IMG/VR virus record: IMGVR_UViG_3300024265_000217
Coordinates: 1 to 22,342 of that record
Direction: 5' to 3' (one strand)
Length of the DNA: 22,342 nt
Source of the DNA: a virus
Shown: positions 7,001 to 13,716 of the stretch, in pieces
Position numbering within the stretch: the stretch's first letter is position 1
How the letters are laid out: every line of letters begins with the position of its first letter
Program-made: the position numbers and the translations under genes
Notes under the pieces: model-generated
Told to the model about the DNA's origin: nothing
The model's input: the letters and a program-made list of their open reading frames with translations, nothing else
The model's database searches: none

Positions 7001-7050
7001 CCCCCGCTAACAGGTACGGGAATGCCATAGTCGCCAGGTCTTTCAACCAT
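4006..7050 (-). CDS. Tail fibre / receptor-binding protein with collar-type tip
   Basis: 1014 residues. The N-terminal 150 carry a tail-attachment-like segment with TGTINADEI (60-68), a phrase common in phage fibre and J-like proteins. Residues about 247-435 look like a concanavalin/LamG-type sandwich (FSRSNG to MDAFSV). Residues about 640-790 look like a CBM4_9-type carbohydrate-binding module (GTKSFY, FWMDAPMLHEDG). From 814 a collar/short-fibre-like region begins (YPIGSLYFNAD, GFGTWALFGQGRVLV), followed by a His-rich HxH stretch (884-914) and the ending VQPWVAVSIWKRTA, typical of phage baseplate and fibre tips. It should be the trimeric adhesin of the virion. It starts behind a GGGGGG-type ribosome site and is preceded by the GH26-like gene. 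Confidence 0.88.
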   Translation of the reverse strand: MVERPGDYGIPVPVSGGPDELRIVGIVNQPPPLIQGGNYIANTSITNEMIEDLSGDKLRTGTINADEIIIATKDNNVRLDKDGLKIINSSDPAINMEFNANEENQRIAIFRKGAIYIEDGDESVLIDTDGISADGIVRGVLPGAINPIVNSSFEKTEGVVPPTDWIPDTAAEWNDVSDPQPKRVALSNCSVIGEDVQLTNPPTAIDVQDNEDGDLNYVGSWSLDSHGSHWGGSARKAERAIAMRAADNFSRSNGPLGSSWLNWLPTWPKNRCSIYNNYVRSDTGSSIVFGAMYNRLFTSAELDSSAVITRFRSNDWANTAFGIGRRYANQDGSYWTTSFWVGDGTMTLNNGNQSIKATGDLSLSNNTWYYMRLQYDHHLVTAYTSTDAANWTKRLSIIVPGVGDRTGKAGFFGNAFNGRQLLMDAFSVVSAYGQTQPYVDYTIPAGRRGVDIITKKGPNQGNIHVILDGEDVVGSPINLYESADDYQETVKHIKGLDPLTSHTLRLQQDYWVDPSTSNPEQSVIMLDRLLVSGEGYITMQNDLTATPDDWTFRHNTIQPGETGIISTFRSSTTGTGSWSPWTTNFEVVPLRRYIQVRENLTSYDGFANPTLVGFNLGYQSEGTPIISDWVVGGSGSANIVSSSATYKFGTKSFYCDNSGGATDAKAHQEVFVKPNTNYSLSLYYEAQALSAYGALIQVYKPEDNGGALLATVGPIIGTSQIWMRGVSGTFNTDDCTSVIIEVHVGKPGQTTSGEFWMDAPMLHEDGVVTPWSLSLYDWIQHAHTGGAGSQIDHGELADLNDPDDHPQYKTEAAYPIGSLYFNADTTSNPNSLLGFGTWALFGQGRVLVCPDGGSFGDLGDTGGAETVTLGITNLPSSNTGSGSSHNHSQNAHNHTQSSHTHAQNSHDHPQGTHQHAALIYSPNGKYLVLNGGSSHYNLSFGTTGTGANECKTNYQTCAAVGGRTAGNVAQTAFNVAQTATNNAESSHNHPLGGSDVGHANVQPWVAVSIWKRTA
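4115..4156 (-). repeat. 21-bp tandem duplication in fibre tip coding sequence
   Basis: Two adjacent 21-base copies differ at four positions and encode the repeated peptide NVAQTA-F/T (about residues 965-980 of the fibre). The copies lie in the Asn/Ala-rich linker between the HxH stretch and the final SSHNHPLGG segment. Such in-frame duplications let fibre tips change length; whether this one is recent is not clear. Confidence 0.7.
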
Positions 7051-7063
7051 TATCTATCCCCCC

Positions 7064-8575
7064 TTACCATATGCTGTAGTCTTTTCCGCCACCCATAATG
7101 TCCCCACCCATTGGGCCACTAACACCCATAGGCATTTCAACCAAGTTATAGGTTAGTATGTCCCCCTCAAAGAGGTCTCTGCTCTGGGTGACCTTTGGTA
7201 GTGCAACAAATACCCATACGTTATCTTCTACGTAGCTCCTGTCCTCGAAGTACATCCACAAGTTGCCATCTATCGGTACGTTGGTCAGTATGTCACCGTC
7301 CAGTGAGATGGTTCCTTTCTTCTCTTCTATTGGTTTCGGCGTGGTAGGATTGTTCCCCAGACCAAGTATTTCAGAGTTGTTCGCGTGAGCTACCCGGTGC
7401 ATACAGCTGGAGGTACCGCACCATTGGCAGTTCCGTCTAAAGAAGGCACCTGCTTTGTATGCCCGAGTGGTATACGGGGATTCGTTGAACATATAATTGA
7501 TAGTGTCGTCGCTTGGTTCCTTCATGTTGAACCAGGATGCTCCGACAAACCTGTTATAACTGCCACTTTGTAGCCAGTACCAAGCGTCCTCTATCCATAA
7601 GGGTTTGTTACCGCCGGTCGAGTTGCAACCTATTTCACAGATGAACAAGTCTTTGGCCGATTGCTCCGTGAACTCATTATAGCCATAGGAAAAAATCTCC
7701 TCGAAGCTCCGCCAGAAGCTCCAGGTAACCGCTCCGAAGTTGTAGCCGTTCATGCCTATGATGTCCACGTAGGCATCCCCGGGGTAGTAGTCTGTCCAGC
7801 AACTTGCAGCGTCCGTGCTGCTCAGTGGTGCCACCGGGCACCATATCCACTTGAGATAGTCATTAGCTCCCCCTGCTTCCATCCTGCCCCAGAGGTGTTG
7901 CCAAGCTGCTCGATAATTAGCCGGGGTATTGCCTGCATACACACCGGCACCCCAGGTTGTCCAGTCGCCGTTCATTTCGCTCATCGGTCGAATGTAGATC
8001 ACGTAGTCATTGGCCGAGCAGAAGGCCACTATACTAGCAGCCCATCGGTCGAAGTCCGCGTCATGGGAGCCGCCAACATAAGTATTGAGCGCCCACTCCG
8101 CTTGATCGTCGAAGTCTTTGGCTGGGTTCTTTGGCTCGAAGGCAAGCTGGAGCCACATCCCTCGCTCGTAGAGCCAGTCGTACCATGGATAGGATGACAT
8201 GCCTGTTTCAGTAGCCGCTTGGTAATTGGTGACACTGTATATCGGGTTTTCAGGGCCGACCATAGCGTTGAGCTGGGGAATATTGATTCGCGGGTCTACC
8301 CCGTCGCCGCAGTAGAAACCTATCTGAAAGTCGGCCTTAGCACCTCGCTTGATGTTATCAAAAGCGATACTTCCGAAATCGGTGGAAATGTCCGCGTACT
8401 CCATCTTTTCGGTGTTGTTGATCTTTATGTATCCCAGGTTGGGCGAAAAGGCAATCGTGTCATCGACGTTAGTTAGGTCGGCACCATCGACAGGCCACAG
8501 TCTGGTTATGTTAGCGTTTAGCTGAGTCCTTGGGGACTCAGTTGTTACATTCATCAGATGGGCGGTATCAGACAT
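7064..8575 (-). CDS. Tail-associated GH26-like glycoside hydrolase
   Basis: 503 residues with a TIM-barrel-like core from about 84 to 375. It opens with a strand (FQIGFYCG), and has YIRPMSEMNGDW (194-205), where E200 fits the acid/base of GH26 (family pattern R-P-x-H-E-x-N-G); the usual His before the Glu is Ser199 here. DIIGMNGYN (271-279) follows, then LFICEIGC (310-317), where E314 fits the nucleophile, and RFVGASWFN (342-350). GH26 enzymes are beta-mannanases and related endo-glycanases. A CxxC-x4-C cluster (383-391) and a C-terminal beta domain (about 415-503) follow. The position between hub and fibre indicates a virion enzyme cutting host surface glycan; the true substrate is unknown. 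It starts 2 bases after the hub stop (GGAGAGG ribosome site). Confidence 0.78.
   Translation of the reverse strand: MSDTAHLMNVTTESPRTQLNANITRLWPVDGADLTNVDDTIAFSPNLGYIKINNTEKMEYADISTDFGSIAFDNIKRGAKADFQIGFYCGDGVDPRINIPQLNAMVGPENPIYSVTNYQAATETGMSSYPWYDWLYERGMWLQLAFEPKNPAKDFDDQAEWALNTYVGGSHDADFDRWAASIVAFCSANDYVIYIRPMSEMNGDWTTWGAGVYAGNTPANYRAAWQHLWGRMEAGGANDYLKWIWCPVAPLSSTDAASCWTDYYPGDAYVDIIGMNGYNFGAVTWSFWRSFEEIFSYGYNEFTEQSAKDLFICEIGCNSTGGNKPLWIEDAWYWLQSGSYNRFVGASWFNMKEPSDDTINYMFNESPYTTRAYKAGAFFRRNCQWCGTSSCMHRVAHANNSEILGLGNNPTTPKPIEEKKGTISLDGDILTNVPIDGNLWMYFEDRSYVEDNVWVFVALPKVTQSRDLFEGDILTYNLVEMPMGVSGPMGGDIMGGGKDYSIW
8522..8541 (-). other. Perfect 8-bp inverted repeat near start of GH26-like gene
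   Basis: Two 8-base arms (CTGAGTCC and GGACTCAG) flank a 4-base loop, lying 34-53 bases into the coding sequence of the GH26-like gene. In the mRNA the loop would be CCAA. It is G/C-balanced and stable enough to form, but lacks a U-run, so it is not an intrinsic terminator. It may affect translation of this gene or be chance. Confidence 0.5.
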
Positions 8576-8576
8576 G

Positions 8577-9785
8577 TTAGCCTCTCCTTTTCAGTTTGAA
8601 CGAGAACGGATAGTCCCTATTTATGGTCATCGGTGTCTTGAAGTCCAGCGGTATGGTCACTTTGCCTACCTTGAACACACTGACCGAGCCACCATTGGGG
8701 TAACCAGGCATCCCATACTTTATAGGGTCTCTAACCCTTACTGTATCATACTCTTCTATATGTGGCAAAACCAGGCAGGTAGCTCCTACCGAATAAGCCG
8801 TCCTTTGTCGGTCACGTAGCCTGTTCTTGGCAATGGACAGCGCCACATCATACCGCTTAACGTTAGAGTTTGACATGACCTCGACCTTCCATTGCTTAAT
8901 ATACATCTGATCGAGCGGGTTGCTTTGGTCACGTGCTACAGCCCGTACTCCCGAAGCCCCCAAGAAGACGACCACGTTTATAACACTTGTGAAGTCAAAT
9001 TTACGATTGGGCCATTCAACCAATAGGTCTCCATCTATCTCAAAGTTCACTGCGCTGGAGTTCCGGCGTAGGCGCACGTCACCATACCCGTCATAGTACA
9101 GAGTCATATTGGCAGCTTGCGCGATCTTCTGACAGACGGCCCACGGTACATCGTTCCAGCGGATGAGTAGGTCATTCGGTAGTCGGTTGCCGTAGCCCGG
9201 AATGCGGTACATCTGCTCGCCGTGTGTTCCAAGTATATAGCGGATGGCATCTGTTACCCGCAGTCCCTTCCAGAGCTGCTTGTTTGACCCAAGAGTGGGT
9301 GACCACATGCACGGCTCAAGGTACCGAGCGTCTTTGCTCAGTGCAGACAGGGTAACGATGTCCCTGGTTTTTTCTACAGTGGCCAAGTGCCCGCTAAATA
9401 TGGGGCATTCCATCCAGCCGCCATTCGAGGGGTACCCTGGTACGTGTGTACGATACCAAATCTTGACCATCTTCTCTGGCGATAGCCATCTTTTTCCATA
9501 GTATCCGAGGTCATACTCATTTTTGGCATCCACAAAGCTCAAGTCCAGCTGCCGGGTTGGGGCGGTCTGGGTAGACTCTATGGATACCTGGCCTTCCACC
9601 ACGTTTGCTTGGTCTACGTTGAGGCTCTTAACAACATCCTCTCTGATCGACGGATTGACCCAGTTCCATGGGTCTGCCCACACGGGCTGTAAGAACTCAA
9701 TACGGAAGGCTACCCGGGCATTGTTTTCTAAGGCTGACTGCATCAGCACTCTATGGGCGTGTGAATACCAAAGTGGATAAGACAT
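8577..9785 (-). CDS. Baseplate hub / tail-associated protein (gp27-like)
   Basis: 402 residues from ATG 9785, which overlaps the stop of the upstream gene (TAATG); the frame is open 18 codons further upstream, but there is no reason to use that start. The central part follows the pattern of phage tail hubs: strands with a HLATVEKTRDIVTLSALSKDAR segment (133-154), then AIRYILGTHG (180-189) and WAVCQKIAQAANMTLYYDGY (215-234) followed by GDVRLRR. This matches hub proteins in which two split beta-barrel domains flank a helical insertion. The protein would cap the tail tube and hold the fibre and enzyme. It sits between the Dit-like protein and the GH26-like enzyme, the expected place for a Tal/hub. 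Confidence 0.75.
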   Translation of the reverse strand: MSYPLWYSHAHRVLMQSALENNARVAFRIEFLQPVWADPWNWVNPSIREDVVKSLNVDQANVVEGQVSIESTQTAPTRQLDLSFVDAKNEYDLGYYGKRWLSPEKMVKIWYRTHVPGYPSNGGWMECPIFSGHLATVEKTRDIVTLSALSKDARYLEPCMWSPTLGSNKQLWKGLRVTDAIRYILGTHGEQMYRIPGYGNRLPNDLLIRWNDVPWAVCQKIAQAANMTLYYDGYGDVRLRRNSSAVNFEIDGDLLVEWPNRKFDFTSVINVVVFLGASGVRAVARDQSNPLDQMYIKQWKVEVMSNSNVKRYDVALSIAKNRLRDRQRTAYSVGATCLVLPHIEEYDTVRVRDPIKYGMPGYPNGGSVSVFKVGKVTIPLDFKTPMTINRDYPFSFKLKRRG

Positions 9786-11041
9786 TAGCTTGGCACCGTC
9801 AACATTTCTGGGATTGTCCATTCCCCGACTTGGTAGCAATCAATCGAAACCTCATACCAGTGGGACTTGACAGGTCTGAGCCGGAGGTTACTTATTATGA
9901 CCGGGAAGGACATGCCTTGCCCGATAAACATAATCTTAACCTCACCAGTGTAGCCATACAGGATTTCCAAACGCCTACGGTACTCGTCGCCGCTGAGTCC
10001 TGCAAAGTCACGGATATGACCCTCAATCGTGAACTCATATCCTGGCGGAGCCGTGGACTTCACTATGGGTTCTCGCCTACCAATGGGCCGCAGTATCTCC
10101 ATGTGTTCTGGCGTTTTGAACTCGATCAGGCTATCCGTCGATGTTCGGATACAAGTCGCCAGACTCTCGCTTGTTGGGCTGAATCGGTTCCCGAAGCTCC
10201 GACGTGTCGGTATCAACCACACTCCGCGGATGTGATACATAACATAGCCCGACTTGTACCAGAGGGTTTGCCCTTTGTTGCCATACGGGTAGACCCAGTA
10301 CGTGAGTTGGCCGCTCCCGGGGGCGTAGTGATCGACAAACGCCCAGACCCCCGAGTTGACGCGGAAGACCATTGACCAACCGGGGTTTTTCCACCAACCG
10401 GCACCGTATCCGCCGCCGCCATCCCAGTAGTAGACAGCATTGCCCCATGGGTAGGGGTTTCGACTGTCCATCGGAGTGCCGAACGCATAGCGGCTGTGTT
10501 CCTGACTGGTTGCCAGCATAGTGAGCCTGTACTTACCAGTTGCAACACATCTATAGTTTGGTGTTTCACTCACCCAAGCAAAGCTTGTTGAGCCGCAAAG
10601 CTTTCTCTCGCTCTGCCAGACTAGAACACCGCTCGGATTCCATATCTGAAAGCGCAGGGTCTTGTTCGACCGTCCTGCCGGTGTCTTAACCTGGAAGGAA
10701 AAGTCGCGGATGATCTGGCCATAGTTACATGGGACTGTCTGCCCACGCTGCCGTATCGAATAGGTTCCAAAGATTTGGTTGCTGTCATTATAGTTTGCTT
10801 GGATGTACCGCGGAACAAAGCCGGGCACGTAGTCCCACTGGGTTCCGCCGTAGGATAGGGAGCTGGTACGCCGCAACATGGTATCGCCAGTCTGTCCACT
10901 CCAGTGTCGGTTGATCTGGAAGCCGTGAGTATAGTTCATCTGGTATTGGCTCATCGACCAAGCAATGAGCATTCCCGGGCGACCTTTCATCGTCCCGTGG
11001 TAGCGTGGTATTACTGTTATGGGGCCAGCGTAAGAAGCCAT
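9785..11041 (-). CDS. Dit-like distal tail protein with beta-sandwich region
   Basis: 418 residues starting at 11041, overlapping the previous stop by one base (TAATG). The C-terminal part (about 305-418) has the features of a distal tail domain: strands EFTIEGHIRDFAGL, a short helix DEYRRRLEILYG, strands VKIMFIGQG, VIISNLRLRPV and HWYEVSIDC. The larger N-terminal half (about 60-290) is Trp/Tyr/Gly-rich and beta-like (FQIWNPSGVLVWQSE, YRLTMLATS), similar in style to the glycan-binding domains carried by 'evolved' Dit proteins. It should form the ring linking tail tube to tip. The assignment rests on pattern and position; a general minor tail protein is the alternative. Confidence 0.6.
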   Translation of the reverse strand: MASYAGPITVIPRYHGTMKGRPGMLIAWSMSQYQMNYTHGFQINRHWSGQTGDTMLRRTSSLSYGGTQWDYVPGFVPRYIQANYNDSNQIFGTYSIRQRGQTVPCNYGQIIRDFSFQVKTPAGRSNKTLRFQIWNPSGVLVWQSERKLCGSTSFAWVSETPNYRCVATGKYRLTMLATSQEHSRYAFGTPMDSRNPYPWGNAVYYWDGGGGYGAGWWKNPGWSMVFRVNSGVWAFVDHYAPGSGQLTYWVYPYGNKGQTLWYKSGYVMYHIRGVWLIPTRRSFGNRFSPTSESLATCIRTSTDSLIEFKTPEHMEILRPIGRREPIVKSTAPPGYEFTIEGHIRDFAGLSGDEYRRRLEILYGYTGEVKIMFIGQGMSFPVIISNLRLRPVKSHWYEVSIDCYQVGEWTIPEMLTVPS

Positions 11042-13716
11042 TAGATATCATCCCTATAGTAGTCATATGAGTCATCGTCTAGTAAGTCCATTTCTATCTC
11101 TTCTATGTCAGTTGCCGGGAAGGGTACGTTCGGCCCCCAGACATCGAAAGCATCCATGTCGATCACGTAGTCCGAGGAGCCAGCGTTTTTGGTGTGCGTA
11201 CATACCACCTTGATGGTGTGGGTCTTTACCACTCCGACAGACTCTTCCTCTTGCAGGCCGTCGATTGCAAACAGCTCTTGCTGCCACAGTTCGCCACCAG
11301 CGTTGTAGCAGTCAACCGTCCCCTGGCTCACCCCGTCTATAAAGACCTCGGCGATACCATGGTCGTCGTCCTTGGCACCAATCCACTTGACTTCGGTGCC
11401 CTCGAAGGTGTATTCCACATAGGCATCCAACTCGTCTGTGTCGCTGTACAACCCGTTGCTAGCTCTGTCGATCTCGGCTTCCATGCCGTTCCAAGTCCCT
11501 GAGAAGGTCAGATCGCTCCAGTGCTCTTCGTACCTAACCCAGCCGGTAGTCTCATCGAATTGCAGGCCGGTGTCACTCCCGTCCCAGTGTACTTCAAACT
11601 CCATTTCGTCTTCCCCATAAACGGGCGCATTTTCAATAGCCTCCCGGGGGAGATCGCCGTCTTGAGCCTTGACGACTATCTTATAATCGCCGTCATCCTT
11701 AATAGCCCCCATGGCTACCTGGTGAGTCAGAACGGCGCTTGGTGTCAAACTGTGCAGTCCGATCTGTTCCCAGAGTGTGGTGACCGTATTATATTTCCAA
11801 AGTTCCCGGGCAACATAGGCTTGGTTGCCGTTACCGCCGGGCGTGAACGTATGGGTGATCTCGGGGAGCCTACTGGACACAGCTTTATTAACCCCTAACC
11901 AATCAAACTCTACACCGTGAACGATGTCCGTTGCCAAACCACCCATGTCGCATATCACCCGTATCGGTACCGTTTCGGTCATGTCTATCTGGTACTCAAA
12001 TTCGTAGTACTCCGCGTCCTCGTCTATTTCCTCACTCTCACTAAGATATTCCGTCCAGGGAGCCTCCGCTCGTATGACCCTGAACCGAAGTGTCGGGTCG
12101 GTAAGGCTCGCCGTTCTCAGCTTGGCACGGAAGATCAGCATGTCCCCGTCGGTTACTGAGCCAGCATCTTTGTATAAGCTGATGTCGGTCAACGTGCTGG
12201 CACCGTTGTAGATGGTTACCCCACAAGTCATCTCTTCCTCTTCCTCACCGTAGAGGCTCGTCTTGATCGCCGCCGAGCCGGGCAGATGCCAGGCTGTTCC
12301 CGGCGAAGCCCCTTGCTCCAGCTGTAGCCTATCGGCATAGAAGGTGCAACCTTGCTGGATGTCGGTAACCACTCGTATCCGCGCCTTAACGCCGGTTGCT
12401 CCAAACGCTCGGCTTACGGAGTACCGAGCAAAGTCGTCCGGCGGGGTCGGGTCGAGGTCAACTGCTTGCTGAGTGGTGCCGATCAGTCCGTCCCCGGCAT
12501 TGTACTCACTTATTTCCAACCAGACAGTAGCGTCCCCGATCAGTTCAACGCTTGCCGTGTGGGTCTCACTGGGCGCAACGTCTATCGAGGGAATTTCAAA
12601 GCCCTCGTCTGCCGCCGAGTCGTCGGTGACTGTCTTCAAACTGTATGTGCCCTCGGCTGCTTCCGTGTCGCTCCGTGATATAGTTGAGCCTAGCAGGGTA
12701 AAGCCGGTGGTATCGGTCTCAACGCTTGCCTGGTTCTCGGTTACGACATTGGTGTCCGTGGCATCAAGCGTCCAATCTGCAACTCCAGATGCAAAATCAT
12801 GGTTGGTGGGCATACGGGTATTGGCGTTGGCCGGGACAGTGATCGCCACCGTTGGCAATGCCAACGTGGTGAAACTGCCCGGGTCACTCCAGGGTGACCA
12901 CACGCCATAGCTGTCCCCAAGCCGGATGCGCCAGAAGTATTCGGTACCGACGACCAACACCGGGTTTGGTTCGATCATGTAGGATGATTTGTTGGTGGTG
13001 ATAGTCCCCGAGTCATAGTCTGGTGCCGAGAAGTCATTGGAGTCATGCAACTGAATTTGCAACTTTGCACAGAAGTCCTCTGGGTCATCCTCCACAAACA
13101 ACGCGCTTAAAACGGGTGTGAGCGTCCCGATAATGGTTCCCATCGGGCGCAAGTCCTCGGGTTGGCGAGGTGGTACGGAATATTTGAGTTCGATATATGG
13201 TCTGATGTTGGGAACTGAATTATGCCAGGAAGCAAAGATACACTCCGAGTCCTTATTAACCGTTATCTCGAAACCAAACCAAATAAACCCGTCGGTTTCC
13301 CGGTTGTCTGCTACAGTCTGAATCATGTCCTTGATATCTATTTGAATGTAGGTACCGGCCACCGCGGAGGTGAGCAGTGTTGCCTTGTTGGTTTCGGTTA
13401 CAGCTGGTTCGTCATTATAGGTAACTCCATTGAAATCCCAGTCCTCGGTAATCCGCCTAACGGACACGGTTGTATCGACTGGCAGGTTTTGAGCCACGTA
13501 CAGGTTGAGTACCGCCTGGCTGATAAACAGGTTCTCGTTGAGGGGGATGACACCACCCTTGGCCTCAGTAACCGGCGTGAACATATAAATAGATTTGTCG
13601 TTACCACCACCGCCGGTCGTCATTTTAGCGTACAAGCTGTCCTTACCATAGTAATTGGTATCAGGCCAGTCAACGTGTGTATATGCTGAGAATCCCCGTT
13701 CTAAATTAACAATCAT
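11041..13716 (-). CDS. Large multi-domain tail protein rich in carbohydrate-binding modules
   Basis: 891 residues. Residues 1-182 look like a DNRLRE/CBM96-type domain (AVLNLYVAQ, VSVRRITEDWDFNGVTYND). Residues 184-285 look like an FN3-type domain ending FWRIRLGDSYGVWSPWSD. Residues about 303-480 resemble CBM4_9 (NHDFASGVADW, FYADRLQLEQGASPGTAW), and a second similar sandwich lies near 490-640. The C-terminal part (about 765-870) has YTFEGTEVKWIGAKDDDHG and AEVFIDGVSQGTVDCY, a galactose-binding-like fold. The extreme C-terminus is very acidic (DLLDDDSYDYYRDD). No catalytic motif is visible. It begins directly after the tape-measure stop (TAAATG). Its likely role is binding surface polysaccharide at the tail tip. 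Confidence 0.7.
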   Translation of the reverse strand: MIVNLERGFSAYTHVDWPDTNYYGKDSLYAKMTTGGGGNDKSIYMFTPVTEAKGGVIPLNENLFISQAVLNLYVAQNLPVDTTVSVRRITEDWDFNGVTYNDEPAVTETNKATLLTSAVAGTYIQIDIKDMIQTVADNRETDGFIWFGFEITVNKDSECIFASWHNSVPNIRPYIELKYSVPPRQPEDLRPMGTIIGTLTPVLSALFVEDDPEDFCAKLQIQLHDSNDFSAPDYDSGTITTNKSSYMIEPNPVLVVGTEYFWRIRLGDSYGVWSPWSDPGSFTTLALPTVAITVPANANTRMPTNHDFASGVADWTLDATDTNVVTENQASVETDTTGFTLLGSTISRSDTEAAEGTYSLKTVTDDSAADEGFEIPSIDVAPSETHTASVELIGDATVWLEISEYNAGDGLIGTTQQAVDLDPTPPDDFARYSVSRAFGATGVKARIRVVTDIQQGCTFYADRLQLEQGASPGTAWHLPGSAAIKTSLYGEEEEEMTCGVTIYNGASTLTDISLYKDAGSVTDGDMLIFRAKLRTASLTDPTLRFRVIRAEAPWTEYLSESEEIDEDAEYYEFEYQIDMTETVPIRVICDMGGLATDIVHGVEFDWLGVNKAVSSRLPEITHTFTPGGNGNQAYVARELWKYNTVTTLWEQIGLHSLTPSAVLTHQVAMGAIKDDGDYKIVVKAQDGDLPREAIENAPVYGEDEMEFEVHWDGSDTGLQFDETTGWVRYEEHWSDLTFSGTWNGMEAEIDRASNGLYSDTDELDAYVEYTFEGTEVKWIGAKDDDHGIAEVFIDGVSQGTVDCYNAGGELWQQELFAIDGLQEEESVGVVKTHTIKVVCTHTKNAGSSDYVIDMDAFDVWGPNVPFPATDIEEIEMDLLDDDSYDYYRDDI

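Noticed and set aside
7661-8197. 178-codon plus-strand frame antisense to the GH26-like gene
   Set aside because: No ribosome site or domain; the opposite strand has clear catalytic motifs.
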